The notes: generated by a model from the sequence alone, not told the origin. Shown: positions 18,139-27,730, numbered from the stretch's first letter. The stretch is 63,784 nt of DNA from an uncultured Acidobacteriaceae bacterium (GCA_903849645.1 CAINJJ010000007.1:1-63784), one strand, 5' to 3'. Numbers and translations are program-made.

Positions 18139-18641
18139 TGAGACGGCTCTGGATCACTCCCGTTGTGATGGCGGCGTTGATTGTCCCGGCTGCGGTGCTG
18201 GCCGGCGGCGGAGGGTTTGACGGCGTGGTGCAGTCCATCGAGACCCGCTACCACGTGCGCGCCTCGCGCATTCCCTTCATGGGGCTCATCAGTTTCATCT
18301 CCCGCAAGGCCACGAATGATGGCGTCGCGGGCCTGCACATTGCGGAGTTCGAGGACTTCCATGCCCAGGTGGACGGCGAAGAGCTCAACCGCATGGTCGA
18401 GCAGAAACTCGGCAGCGGATGGGAGCGGATCATTCGCGAGACAAGCCGCACCGGCGACCAGCAGACGCTCATCTTCATGCATCCCGAGGGCGAGCGCATG
18501 GGCCTCTTTGTCGTGGACCTCGATGGACACGAGATGAATGTGGTGCAGGTCTCCGTCGATCCCAATCACCTCAACCAAAGCATCGGCAAATACGAGCATC
18601 ACTCCCACTCCGGCGACGAAGACAAGGACGACTCCGAGTAG
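18138..18641 (+). CDS. Exported protein, probable diverged DUF4252 paralogue
   Basis: 167 residues with a signal peptide (about 1-22) and an acidic His/Asp/Glu-rich end (HHSHSGDEDKDDSE). Its second half aligns in order with the previous protein: a Thr-Gly stretch, a strand, G..MG.FV, an acidic turn, then a strand and helix. This suggests tandem duplication. The ATG at 18138 overlaps the upstream stop (TGATG); a GTG at 18135 is also in frame. It is the last gene of the sigma operon. Function is unknown; surface sensing or envelope stress is a guess from context. Confidence 0.7.
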   Translation: MRRLWITPVVMAALIVPAAVLAGGGGFDGVVQSIETRYHVRASRIPFMGLISFISRKATNDGVAGLHIAEFEDFHAQVDGEELNRMVEQKLGSGWERIIRETSRTGDQQTLIFMHPEGERMGLFVVDLDGHEMNVVQVSVDPNHLNQSIGKYEHHSHSGDEDKDDSE

Positions 18642-18733
18642 CGCCGCCAGCCTGCGGCAGTGAACCAAACTCAACACTGGAATCAAACTCTCTATATGCG
18701 CCAAACCGGCGGCTGGCTAGACTTGGTCTGACG

Positions 18734-19681
18734 ATGGCCAGCCTGCCGCCAGCTCCGACATCCACTTATCGCGGCCGCATCGCGCCCTCGCCTACTGGGT
18801 TTCTGCACGTGGGCCACGCGCGCACCTTCTGGACCGCCTGGCAGCGCACACGCGCCGCCGGCGGGGCGCTCATCCTGCGGATGGAAGACCTGGACCCCGA
18901 CCGCAGCCGCCAGCTCTACGCCGACGCCGCCATGGAAGACCTGCGCTGGCTCGGCATCCGCTGGCAGGAAGGCCCGGACCGCGGCGGACCCCACGCGCCC
19001 TACGTCCAGAGCAAGCGCCGCGCCAGCTATCTGGCGGCATGGCGCAGGCTGCTCCGCGGGGGCTTTCTCTTTCCCTGCCGCTGCTCGCGCAAGGACCTGG
19101 AAGCCGCCCTCAGCGCCCCTCACGAAACATCCCTGGCGGAGGGCGCCGGCCCCCAGCCCAACGGCAAGCTCGACCTGCTCGACGACGAGCCCGTCTATCC
19201 CGGCACATGCCGCCATCTTCAGGGCAGCAGCCCGCAGTTGCCCGGCCCCACCTCCGAGGAGCTCGACTCCCCCGGCGCGGTTAACTGGCGCTTCCGCGTT
19301 CGCGACGGAGAAGCGGTGGAGTTTGTGGATCTCAACCTGGGTCCGCAGCGCTTTGTGGCAGGCCGCGACTTCGGCGACTTCGTTGTCTGGCGGCGCGACG
19401 GCAGCCCCAGCTACCAGCTCGCCTGTGTCGCGGACGACACCGCCATGGGCATCACCGAGGTGGTGCGCGGCGCGGACCTGCTCAAGTCCACCGCCCGGCA
19501 GATTCTCCTCTACCGCGCCCTGGGGCTGAGAGAGCCGGCCTGGTTCCATTGCCGCCTGGTGGTCGACCACAACGGCCGCCGACTGGCCAAGCGCCACGAC
19601 TCCCTCAGCCTCCGCGCCCTGCGCCAGCGCGGCCTCACGCCCATGAACATCCTCTCCGCGGAGCTGCCGGTCGAGGTGTAA
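18734..19681 (+). CDS. gluQ: Glutamyl-Q tRNA(Asp) synthetase
   Basis: 315 residues, resembling only the catalytic half of glutamyl-tRNA synthetase. The enzyme attaches glutamate to the queuosine base in the tRNA(Asp) anticodon. RIAPSPTG leads into HVGH at 25-28 (HIGH motif), and RLAKRH stands for the KMSKS loop. The zinc ligands typical of this subfamily are present: Cys115, Cys117, Tyr155 and Cys159. The anticodon-binding domain of GltX is absent, which separates it from GltX. A long frame extends upstream to 18419, but it overlaps the previous gene; the ATG at 18734 gives the family N-terminus. Transcribed alone. Confidence 0.92.
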   Translation: MASLPPAPTSTYRGRIAPSPTGFLHVGHARTFWTAWQRTRAAGGALILRMEDLDPDRSRQLYADAAMEDLRWLGIRWQEGPDRGGPHAPYVQSKRRASYLAAWRRLLRGGFLFPCRCSRKDLEAALSAPHETSLAEGAGPQPNGKLDLLDDEPVYPGTCRHLQGSSPQLPGPTSEELDSPGAVNWRFRVRDGEAVEFVDLNLGPQRFVAGRDFGDFVVWRRDGSPSYQLACVADDTAMGITEVVRGADLLKSTARQILLYRALGLREPAWFHCRLVVDHNGRRLAKRHDSLSLRALRQRGLTPMNILSAELPVEV

Positions 19682-19707
19682 ACCCACCCGCCTGGGTGGG
19701 TTCCAGG

Positions 19708-19958
19708 GGCTGCGGAAAAGGGCCTGTCCTTGAGCAGAGAGCCTGAGAAGCACGCCCACAAGGGCTAAAGCCCTGTTGATTTGATTGGCCTTACGGCACG
19801 ACTTAAGTCGTGCCCTGACACTTCCTGGGCTTGTATGGAGTTTGTCCGCTGCCCGTAAAGCCCGTCGTTTGTTTTGTTGCATTTGCGGCCCGGCGCCCAG
19901 AGGGCACCCGGCCGTGCTCTTGCTACAAGGCAGGCCCGAATCGAGCTTTTCCGCAGCC
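19708..19958. repeat. Palindromic intergenic element, copy A
   Basis: A 251-bp segment bounded by perfect 13-bp inverted repeats, GGCTGCGGAAAAG (19708-19720) and CTTTTCCGCAGCC (19946-19958). Inside are AGGGCTAAAGCCCT (19761-19774) and the 20-nt perfect palindrome GGCACGACTTAAGTCGTGCC (19795-19814). It fills the gap between the convergent gluQ and pirin genes. Copies B and C share the modules. No protein is encoded. Confidence 0.85.
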
Positions 19959-19973
19959 TGTCCAGCCCCGGAC

Positions 19974-20879
19974 TTACCGGTGCTTGATAAACGCGCCTGT
20001 ATGCAGCTCCGCCATCGCCTGCCGCAGCTCTTCCTGGGTGTTCATCACGATGGGCCCGCGCCACGCCACCGGCTCCTCCAGCGGCTTGCCTGAGACCAGC
20101 AGAAAGCGAATCCCCTCGTCTCCGGCCTGCACCACGATTTCGTCGCCGCGGTCAAACAGCACCAGCGAGTGATTCCTTGCGTCGTAAACCGGCGCGGCGT
20201 TCGGGTCCGCTCCTGACTCGGTCAGCACCGCCCTGGGGTCCGACGCGTCGCGGAATCTCCCCGCCCCGGCAAAGACATACGCAAAGGCGTTCCGCGCCGT
20301 CTCCACCTGGATGCGCTTCCGCTTCCCTGGCGGCACCGAAATGTCCACGTAGCGCGGGTCCGCCGCCACACCCTCCACCGGTCCCCGCTGGCCCCAGAAC
20401 TCGCCGCAGATGACCCGCGCGCGGGTTCCATCGTCTTCCGTCACCTCCGGAATGGCGCTCGAAGGAATGTCCTGGTAGCGAGGGTCCGTCATCTTGAGCG
20501 CCGCGGGCAGGTTGGCCCATAGCTGGAAGCCGTGCATCCGCCCTTGCGCGTCGCCTTTGGGCATCTCCTGGTGCAGAATCCCGCTGCCCGCGGTCATCCA
20601 TTGCACATCGCCGGCTGTCATGCGGCCCTTGTTGCCCAGGCTGTCGCCGTGCGCCACCTCGCCCGCCAGCACATAGGTGATGGTCTCAATGCCCCGGTGG
20701 GGATGCCAGGGGAAGCCGGCCACATAATCGGCCGGGTTGTCGCTGCGGAAGTCGTCCAGCAGCAGGAACGGGTCAAACTCGGCGGTCTTGCCAAAGCCGA
20801 AGGCGCGCTGCAGCCGGACTCCGGCGCCCTCCAGGGTTGGCGTGGTTTCAAAGATTTGTTTCACTGCGCGAAGCGACAT
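19974..20879 (-). CDS. Pirin family protein (bicupin)
   Basis: 301 residues forming two cupin domains. The metal site of the N-terminal cupin is complete: His59 and His61 (HPHRGIET), His103 and Glu105 (HQE), at spacing that matches characterised pirins. Family members include iron proteins and quercetin 2,3-dioxygenases; which applies here cannot be told from sequence. The protein is soluble and cytoplasmic. It ends against repeat copy A and lies 75 nt downstream of mnmE on the same strand. Confidence 0.9.
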   Translation of the reverse strand: MSLRAVKQIFETTPTLEGAGVRLQRAFGFGKTAEFDPFLLLDDFRSDNPADYVAGFPWHPHRGIETITYVLAGEVAHGDSLGNKGRMTAGDVQWMTAGSGILHQEMPKGDAQGRMHGFQLWANLPAALKMTDPRYQDIPSSAIPEVTEDDGTRARVICGEFWGQRGPVEGVAADPRYVDISVPPGKRKRIQVETARNAFAYVFAGAGRFRDASDPRAVLTESGADPNAAPVYDARNHSLVLFDRGDEIVVQAGDEGIRFLLVSGKPLEEPVAWRGPIVMNTQEELRQAMAELHTGAFIKHR

Positions 20880-20954
20880 TGACTACCTCCATTTGTCTTG
20901 CATTCTTTCGATGCGCGAAGGAGATATTCGTTGCAACGACTATTCTCCGCCGGC

Positions 20955-22334
20955 CTACTTCCCGATGCAAAACCGGCTGAAGATCAGGTGCAGAATGTCG
21001 TCCGAGGTCGTCTGCCCGGTCAGCGAATCCAGTGCCCACAGCGCCCGGTAGAGGTCCAGCAGGATCATCTCGTGCGGAATCGAGGCCGCATTGGCCCCCG
21101 CCGCGTCGCCCAGGGCGCTCAGGGCCGTGGCAATCGCCTGCTGATGCCGCAGGCTGGTCAGCATCCCCGGCTCCGCGGCAGCCCCGCCCGTGGCCAGCGC
21201 CAGAATCCGCTGCCGCAGGGCCGGAATTCCCTCCCCGGTCAGCGCCGAGGTCGGCAGCACCGCAATCCCCAGGCAGTCCGGCGGCGCGGCGCCCACGGCG
21301 GCCAGGTCGCACTTGTTCAACGCCACCAGGGCCGGACGCCCCTCGACAGCGGCCAGCAGGCGTCGCTCCTCGTCGTTCAGCGCCTCGGTGGCGTCCAGCA
21401 CCACCACCACCAGCGCCGCGTCGGCCAGCGCCTCCCGGCTGCGGGCAATGCCCAACTGCTCGGCCTCTTCCGCCGCCTCGCGCAGCCCCGCCGTATCCAC
21501 CAGCTCAAGCGGGATTCCATCCAGCGAGATGCGCTCGCTGACTGTGTCCCGCGTGGTGCCCGGAGTGGCCGTCACAATGGCCCGCTCGCGCTCCACCAAC
21601 CGGTTAAACAGCGAGCTCTTCCCTGCGTTGGGCCGGCCCACAATGGCCAGGGTCAGCCCGTCGTGCACAATGCGCCCCCGCGCAAACGAGGCCTCCAGCG
21701 CCTCCAGCGGCGGCTGCAGCTCCGCAATCCTGCGGTCAATCTCGTCTGCCGGCGTCACCGCCACGTCGTCCTCGGCAAAGTTCATCCCCGCTTCCAGCAG
21801 CGCCACCAGTTCCAGCAGGCCGTGTTTTACCGGCTGCACCCGGCGGCTCAGCGCGCCGCCCATCTGGCTCGCCGCCTGCCGCGCCTGCGTCAGGGTCTGC
21901 GCCTCAATCAGGTCGCGCACCGCCTCGGCCTGCGTCAGGTCCAGCCGGCCAGACAAGAAAGCCCGCTCCGTAAACTCCCCCGGCTCGGCCAGCCGCGCAC
22001 CCAGCCCCAGCGCCCGCTGCAACAGCAGCTCCAGCACCACCGGCGAGCCGTGCGCGGCAATCTCCACCAGGTCGTCGGCCGTGTAGGAGTGCGGCGCGGC
22101 AAAATACGTGACGATCGCCTCGTCGATGCGCGTCGCGGGCGCGTCCTCTTCCGGCCCGTCCAGCACCTCCGCCAGCCGCGCCCGCCCATGCTCCAGCGGC
22201 TGTCGCAGCCGGACCAGGCCGGCCGCAATCGAGGCCGCCTCCGGCCCGCTCAGGCGCACAATGCCGATCCCCCCCCGGCCCGGCGGGGTCGAGATGGCAA
22301 CAATGGTTTCGGCGGTCGAGGCGGCGTCCGGCAT
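20955..22334 (-). CDS. mnmE: tRNA uridine-5-carboxymethylaminomethyl(34) synthesis GTPase MnmE
   Basis: 459 residues. With MnmG this GTPase modifies the wobble uridine of several tRNAs. The N-terminal tetrahydrofolate-binding domain begins ETIVAISTPPGRGGIGIVRLSG. The G domain has GRPNAGKS (233-240) and DTAGL (280-284), and the protein ends in the catalytic CIGK (456-459). mnmG is not nearby. The start ATG at 22334 gives the family N-terminus. The stop is 75 nt before the pirin start. Confidence 0.96.
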   Translation of the reverse strand: MPDAASTAETIVAISTPPGRGGIGIVRLSGPEAASIAAGLVRLRQPLEHGRARLAEVLDGPEEDAPATRIDEAIVTYFAAPHSYTADDLVEIAAHGSPVVLELLLQRALGLGARLAEPGEFTERAFLSGRLDLTQAEAVRDLIEAQTLTQARQAASQMGGALSRRVQPVKHGLLELVALLEAGMNFAEDDVAVTPADEIDRRIAELQPPLEALEASFARGRIVHDGLTLAIVGRPNAGKSSLFNRLVERERAIVTATPGTTRDTVSERISLDGIPLELVDTAGLREAAEEAEQLGIARSREALADAALVVVVLDATEALNDEERRLLAAVEGRPALVALNKCDLAAVGAAPPDCLGIAVLPTSALTGEGIPALRQRILALATGGAAAEPGMLTSLRHQQAIATALSALGDAAGANAASIPHEMILLDLYRALWALDSLTGQTTSDDILHLIFSRFCIGK

Positions 22335-22814
22335 AGGCTCCCCTGGTGTCCTGAGTCCAGAATTCCTGACAAAACATGAGCTGTCATTCTGAGTGAACGG
22401 GGCCCCAAGCGCTTTTCAGCTTGGGGGTGGTGAGCGAAGAATCTGCTTTTGATCTTCGGCAAACATCGGTCTAACAACCCTAGTGTAGAAGCCGGCCGCT
22501 CCATGCAACCCGGCCGCCCGGAACCACGCAGCGCAATCGTAGGATTCCGGGCTGTTGACCAGCCCGGCTCCAGCCTTCCACCGCACCGGAGACCAATTCG
22601 CGCCTGCTCCCGCGCCGCAGGCGCAGTGGTCGTTAGCTCCGCGCTTCAGCGTGGGGTTGACGAGAGCGGAATTCACCCGGAGTCCCGGAGGGACGGCGCA
22701 AACCAGCGAACTCTTTTCCGGGATAAGGTTCGTGCATCTGCTCTGATCGGACGCCGGGGCAGAAAACCCATTTAGTGCCACCTGGGCGGTATAATCCTCA
22801 CGAATGCGGCGGGG
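22335..22814. other. Divergent intergenic region between mnmE and receptor 3
   Basis: 480 bp holding a dispersed-repeat-like segment (22381-22460) and an 8-bp hairpin (22547-22554 with 22560-22567). Short open frames in it have no coding features. Promoters of mnmE and receptor 3 must lie here but none stands out. Confidence 0.5.
22381..22460. repeat. TCATTCTGAG-type dispersed repeat with internal hairpin
   Basis: The segment starts CTGTCATTCTGAGTGAACGG and ends GAGCGAAGAATCTGC, a motif pair I recognise as a common intergenic repeat in Acidobacteriota. Between them CCCCAAGC (22403-22410) pairs with GCTTGGGG (22419-22426). Only one copy is in the window. Confidence 0.5.
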
Positions 22815-25800
22815 ATGAAACCGATTTCATTTCCTCATCTCCCGCTTGCGCGCACCTTACGGATCAAAGGCCATCCTCTATTGAAAACTCCGCGGAATCT
22901 CCCCCCAGAGCAAGTCGGTCTGAAAGCAGCAATTGGGCTCAAAAGCATTTGGATTCTGGCGCTTGCAGCTCTCCTTCTCTGCCTGCCAAACGCCCGCGCA
23001 CAGCAGCCTGCGCAGTCCGCTGCCTGGCAGGGAGTGGTGCGCAACGCGGCCGGCGCGCCCCTCGCCGCCGCCAAGGTCAGGCTGGCCGCCGCCGCCGCAC
23101 AGGCTGAGGCCGTGACCGCCGCCGATGGCCAGTTCAAGCTCGCTCCCCTGCCCCCCGGCCAGTACAAGCTCACCGTGGAGGCCAGCGGCAACGCTCTCAA
23201 CTACGCCCAGCCCATTGAGCTCGCCCCCGGCGCGCCTCCGGTGGCCCTCACCCTCTCGGCCCACGGCGAGTTGACCGTTGCCGCTCTCAAGGCCCCGGCG
23301 GCAACCGGCGGCGAAGAGCTCTCCAGCCAGGCCGTCAGCGAACTGCCCCTCAACAAGCGCGACTTCAGCACCCTGCTGCTGCTCGCCGCCGGCACCATGA
23401 CCGACTCCAACGGAGCCACCAACTTCACCGCCCAGTTCGCCATCAACGGCCAGCGCGGCGTGGAAGCCACCTTTGCCATGGACGGCGCCGACATCAGCGA
23501 CCCCGAGATGGGCGGCGCCACCTTCTCCAACTTCAACGTGGATGCCGTCGAGGGCATCGACTCCAGCTCCGGCTGGATGCCCGCCGAAATCGGCCACGGC
23601 GCGGCCGGGTTCACCAACATCCACACCCGCTCCGGCGCCATCGGCTTCCACGGCTCGGTCTTCGAGTTCGTCCGCAACTCGGCCTTTGACGCGCGCAACT
23701 ACTTTGACCACCCCACCCCCGCCTACCCCGGCCGCATCCCCCCCTTCCGGCGCAACGAGTTCGGCTTCACCAACGGCGGACCCATTTACATCCCCCACCT
23801 CTACGACGGCCGCAAGCGGACCTTCTACTTCACCCAGTACCAGGGCTTCCGCCAGGTGCTCGGCACCACCCAGGTCATGCCCGTCCCCAGTCTTGACCAG
23901 CGCCCCACGGCCGGCAGCTCCATCGTCTACGACACGGTCACCTATCCCGACAAGAGCGTGGACATCCTCGCCGTGCCCGTCGACGCGGGCATCGCCGCCA
24001 TTCTCGCCCGCTATCCCAAGCCCAACCTGCCCACCGGGTCCTTTGGCGCCAACACCTATGCCACGGCTTCCAAGGTGGCCACGGTCGCCAACCAGTTCTC
24101 GTTGCGGCTGGACCACAAGTTCTCGTCCAAGGACCAGTTCCTGGCCCGCTTCAACCTCGACAACCTGACCGGTCCCACCACCAACCCCGACCAGACCGCC
24201 ATCGACCCCACCTTCGGCGTGGAGTATTTTGACCGCCAGCGCAACGTGGTCGGCGTCTACACCCGCACGGTCTCGCCCCGCCTCACCCTCGAGTCCCTCT
24301 TCAGCATCACCCGCTCCACCCCCGGATTCCCCACCAGCAACCACACTGACCCCGCCGTCAAGTTCGCCGACGGCCTCTTCCAGCCCTTCAACACCGCGGC
24401 CGGCTCCGTGATGCAGGCCTACGGCAACCTCTTCCAGGGACGCCAGTCAATCGCCTACACCACGGAACACCACGCATGGAAGGCCGGCTTCGAGGCCCGC
24501 ATCAACCGCGACACCACCTACTTTGGCGTCAGCCCCAACGGCGAATACGACTTTGGCGGCGGCGCGGCCTATGCCACAGAGGCCATCCAGTCGGCCAGCG
24601 GCAAGCACAACATCGCCATTGGCGACCCCTTGCCCGATACGCTCTCCGGCTTCCTCTCCGGCAGCCCGTTCCTTTACACCGTCGGCATCGCCCCCCCCAA
24701 CATCTCCTCCGGCGAACACATGGGCCCCGCCGCCATCAGCCGCAACAATTACAGCTTCTACCTGCAGGACACCTGGAAGCTCAATCCCCGCCTCACCCTC
24801 GACTACGGCGTCCGCTGGGACCTCTATCAGCCCCTCACCGAGCGCGCCCACCGCACCTCCAGCTTCCGCACCATCAACGGCGTGCAGCAGTTTGTCGTGA
24901 ACCCCCAGCCCGGCTACCAGACCAGTTGGAACGGCTGGGAGCCCCGCCTGCAGGCCACCTGGCAAGCCACCTCCAAGCTCTCGGCCCACGCCGGCGGCAG
25001 CGTCATGGTCATCCCGCCCAACATCTGGCAAGACAACTTCCTCACCGGCTCCACGCCGTTTGCCGTCTATCCGCGCCTGCTCTCGGCCTCCAACGCGCCC
25101 ATCCCCTATGGCTTCAAGCTCACCCCGGCGCAGCTTCCCAAGGCCTACACCCCGGCCGGCGTTGACATCCTCGCCGGGCCCGCCAAGGCCATCCCCGCCA
25201 ACACCATCATGGATGTGGACCGCTACGAGAAGGACATGGCGGCTCTCACCGCCGGCCAGGTCGTCAGCGCCCTCAACCTCAGCGGCATCGACCTCTCCTT
25301 TAACAACGCCAGCCTGTACGCCTGGACCGTCGGCCTGGAGCGCAAGTTCGGCAATCTCACCGCCGATGCCGGTTATGTGGGAACCGCCGGCGTCAAGCTC
25401 CCGCGCTACAGCTTCCCCAACGCCTACCCCGGCGCTACCCCGGCCTTTGCCCCGCACACCCAGTTCGACGCGGCGGGCAACGTCATTGGCGGCTTCGGCG
25501 TGGAGAACGTCATCATCGCCAACTCCCACTCCAGCTATCACGCCCTGCAGACCTCGCTCTCGGGCACCGTCGGCCATGGCGGCCCCGGCATCCAGGCCAG
25601 CTACACCTGGGGCAAGTCCATTGACGACACCAGCCTCGTCCTCGGCGGCACCGGCTCCACCGGAGCCGTCTCCTCCGGCTTCTCCCAGAACCCCTACGAC
25701 AATCACCCCGAAAAGGGCCCCTCCTCGTTCGACGTGAAGCACGGCTTTGGCCTCAGCCTGGCCCAGGACCTGCACCTCCAGGACGCCGGCTTCCTCCATC

Positions 25801-26330
25801 CCATCAGCAAAAAGGTCACCGACGGCTGGGAACTCCTGAGCATCTCCAGCCTCAGCTCCGGCTCGCCCTTTACCGTCTTCTCCGGCATCCAGCAGACCGG
25901 CGCGGGCTCCAACGGCGTTGACCGCCCCGACCTCAAGGCCCGGCCCAGTCTCTCCACCGCCCGCAAGGACCGCCAGGACTACTTCGGCGCCGGGTCGAAC
26001 AACGGCGCCAACTTCTTCACCATTCCCATCCACGTCCCGGACGGCACCGGTCCCAACCAGGGCCGCTTCGGCACCCTCGGCCGCAACAGCTTCCGCGGCC
26101 CCGCCTTCTACAACTTCGACTTCGCCCTTATCAAGGACACGCCCTTTGGCCGCCGCAAGAGCGGTGCTGAACTCGTGGCCCTCCAGTTCCGCTCCGAGTT
26201 CTTCAACCTCTTCAACATCGTCACCATGGGCCTGCCAGCCAACATCGTCACCGGCTCCGGCTTCGGCGAGATCAGCAAGACCGCCGGCAACTCACGCCAG
26301 ATTCAGCTCTCTCTCAAACTCATCTACTGA
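22815..26330 (+). CDS. Oar-like TonB-dependent receptor (receptor 3)
   Basis: 1171 residues. The N-terminus is about 35 residues longer than usual before a hydrophobic signal core (LKSIWILALAALLLCLPNARA, about 42-62). A carboxypeptidase-regulatory-like domain follows (about 65-150), then a plug with LPLNKRDFSTLLLLAAG and NGQRGVEATFAMDGADISD, and a barrel ending SLKLIY. No strong ribosome-binding site precedes 22815, and no in-frame ATG lies nearer the signal core, so the start is uncertain. It lies 38 nt upstream of a secreted serine hydrolase and is probably co-transcribed with it. Confidence 0.88.
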   Translation: MKPISFPHLPLARTLRIKGHPLLKTPRNLPPEQVGLKAAIGLKSIWILALAALLLCLPNARAQQPAQSAAWQGVVRNAAGAPLAAAKVRLAAAAAQAEAVTAADGQFKLAPLPPGQYKLTVEASGNALNYAQPIELAPGAPPVALTLSAHGELTVAALKAPAATGGEELSSQAVSELPLNKRDFSTLLLLAAGTMTDSNGATNFTAQFAINGQRGVEATFAMDGADISDPEMGGATFSNFNVDAVEGIDSSSGWMPAEIGHGAAGFTNIHTRSGAIGFHGSVFEFVRNSAFDARNYFDHPTPAYPGRIPPFRRNEFGFTNGGPIYIPHLYDGRKRTFYFTQYQGFRQVLGTTQVMPVPSLDQRPTAGSSIVYDTVTYPDKSVDILAVPVDAGIAAILARYPKPNLPTGSFGANTYATASKVATVANQFSLRLDHKFSSKDQFLARFNLDNLTGPTTNPDQTAIDPTFGVEYFDRQRNVVGVYTRTVSPRLTLESLFSITRSTPGFPTSNHTDPAVKFADGLFQPFNTAAGSVMQAYGNLFQGRQSIAYTTEHHAWKAGFEARINRDTTYFGVSPNGEYDFGGGAAYATEAIQSASGKHNIAIGDPLPDTLSGFLSGSPFLYTVGIAPPNISSGEHMGPAAISRNNYSFYLQDTWKLNPRLTLDYGVRWDLYQPLTERAHRTSSFRTINGVQQFVVNPQPGYQTSWNGWEPRLQATWQATSKLSAHAGGSVMVIPPNIWQDNFLTGSTPFAVYPRLLSASNAPIPYGFKLTPAQLPKAYTPAGVDILAGPAKAIPANTIMDVDRYEKDMAALTAGQVVSALNLSGIDLSFNNASLYAWTVGLERKFGNLTADAGYVGTAGVKLPRYSFPNAYPGATPAFAPHTQFDAAGNVIGGFGVENVIIANSHSSYHALQTSLSGTVGHGGPGIQASYTWGKSIDDTSLVLGGTGSTGAVSSGFSQNPYDNHPEKGPSSFDVKHGFGLSLAQDLHLQDAGFLHPISKKVTDGWELLSISSLSSGSPFTVFSGIQQTGAGSNGVDRPDLKARPSLSTARKDRQDYFGAGSNNGANFFTIPIHVPDGTGPNQGRFGTLGRNSFRGPAFYNFDFALIKDTPFGRRKSGAELVALQFRSEFFNLFNIVTMGLPANIVTGSGFGEISKTAGNSRQIQLSLKLIY

Positions 26331-26368
26331 GGTGTGGCGCGTTCTCCGCGCCGCACCGGAGAAACCGC

Positions 26369-27730
26369 ATGAAGATCGTTCGCTGCGCTGCCGTCCGGGG
26401 CCTTGCCCTCGCCGCCCTCTCGCTCGCCCTCGTCGCCGCGCCGCTCATGGCCCAGCAGGCCCCCGCCGCGCCCCCTGCCGCCCGCCACGCCCTCGACCTC
26501 ACCCCGGTCAAGCCTGAGTCCGTCGGCTTCTCCTCCGCGCGCCTTGAGAACCTTCACGCCCTCATGCAAAAGGCCGTCGCCGACAAGGAAGTCTCGGGCG
26601 TTGTCACCATCCTTGCCCGCCACGGCAAGGTCGTCGACTACCGCACCTACGGCCAGCGCGACATGGCCTCCGGCGCGCCCATGACCAAAGACACCATCTT
26701 CCGCGACTACTCCATGACCAAGCCGGTCACCGCCGTCGCCATGATGCTGCTCTATGAGCAAGGCAAGTGGCTCCCCTCCGACCCCATCGCCAAATACATC
26801 CCTGAGTTCGCCCACCTCAAGGTCTTCAAGGGCCTCGACCCCGACGGCAAGATGCTCCTCGTCGACCCCGATCACGCGCCCACCATGCGCGAGCTCATGA
26901 CCCACACGGCGGGGTTCACCTACGGCATCTTTGGCGACACCCCGGTCGATGCCGTCTACCGCGAAAAGAAGGTCTTCGGCGCACGCAACCTGCAGGAGGC
27001 CATTGACAGGCTGGCCGGCATCCCCCTCCTCTACCAGCCCGGCAAGGAGTGGCACTACAGCGTCTCCATGGACATTCAGGGCTACATTGTCGAAAGGCTC
27101 TCCGGCAAATCCCTGCCCCAGTTCATGCGCGACAACATCTACACCCCCCTGGGCATGAAAGACGCGGGCTTCTATGTCCCCGCCGAAAAGCGCGGCCGCT
27201 TCGCCACCAACTACTGGGTTGACCCCAAGACCGGCGCGCTCACCAGCCAGCCCTCTGGCGCCATCGGGGCCAGCGACTACGCCGGCGAGCCCACCATGCC
27301 CTCCGGCGGCGGCGGCATGGTCTCCACCGCCGAGGACTACTACCGCTTCGCCCAGATGCTCGGCAACAACGGCCAGCTCGACGGCAAGCGCATCCTTGCT
27401 CCGGCGACCGTCCGCCTCATGAGCGCCAACCATCTGCCTCCCGAGCTGCTCACCGGCCAGTTCGGCATCGGTTATCAGGTCATGCGCCCCGGCTTCGGCT
27501 ATGGATACAACTGCGCCGTCGTCTTCGACCCGCCCCAGGCCAACCTGCCCGAGGGCAAGGGGACCTTCTTCTGGGATGGCGCCGCCGGAACCTGGTTCTG
27601 GATCGACCCCACCAACGACGTGGTCTTTGTCGGCATGATCCAGCGCATGGGCGCGGGCCCCAACAGCATCAACCTCCAGTACCTCAGCCGCGCCACGGTC
27701 TACCAGGCCCTCGTCGACCCGGCAAAGTAG
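26369..27730 (+). CDS. Secreted serine hydrolase of the beta-lactamase/EstB family
   Basis: 453 residues with a signal peptide ending near residue 29 (PLMAQQ). The catalytic SxxK is SMTK at 115-118. The tyrosine motif appears as HYSVSMD, the variant found in EstB-like esterases, and the third motif region reads DGAAGTWFWIDP. Family members are esterases, D-aminopeptidases or carboxypeptidases; classic class C beta-lactamases use YxN and KTG, so antibiotic resistance is not implied. It sits 38 nt after receptor 3, suggesting periplasmic processing of an imported ligand. RBS is modest (GGAGAAACC). Confidence 0.85.
   Translation: MKIVRCAAVRGLALAALSLALVAAPLMAQQAPAAPPAARHALDLTPVKPESVGFSSARLENLHALMQKAVADKEVSGVVTILARHGKVVDYRTYGQRDMASGAPMTKDTIFRDYSMTKPVTAVAMMLLYEQGKWLPSDPIAKYIPEFAHLKVFKGLDPDGKMLLVDPDHAPTMRELMTHTAGFTYGIFGDTPVDAVYREKKVFGARNLQEAIDRLAGIPLLYQPGKEWHYSVSMDIQGYIVERLSGKSLPQFMRDNIYTPLGMKDAGFYVPAEKRGRFATNYWVDPKTGALTSQPSGAIGASDYAGEPTMPSGGGGMVSTAEDYYRFAQMLGNNGQLDGKRILAPATVRLMSANHLPPELLTGQFGIGYQVMRPGFGYGYNCAVVFDPPQANLPEGKGTFFWDGAAGTWFWIDPTNDVVFVGMIQRMGAGPNSINLQYLSRATVYQALVDPAK

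Noticed and set aside
26369..27730. Serine hydrolase considered as a beta-lactamase resistance gene
   Set aside because: It has the EstB-like HYSVS motif instead of YxN and no KTG; genomic context is a receptor, so resistance is not supported.
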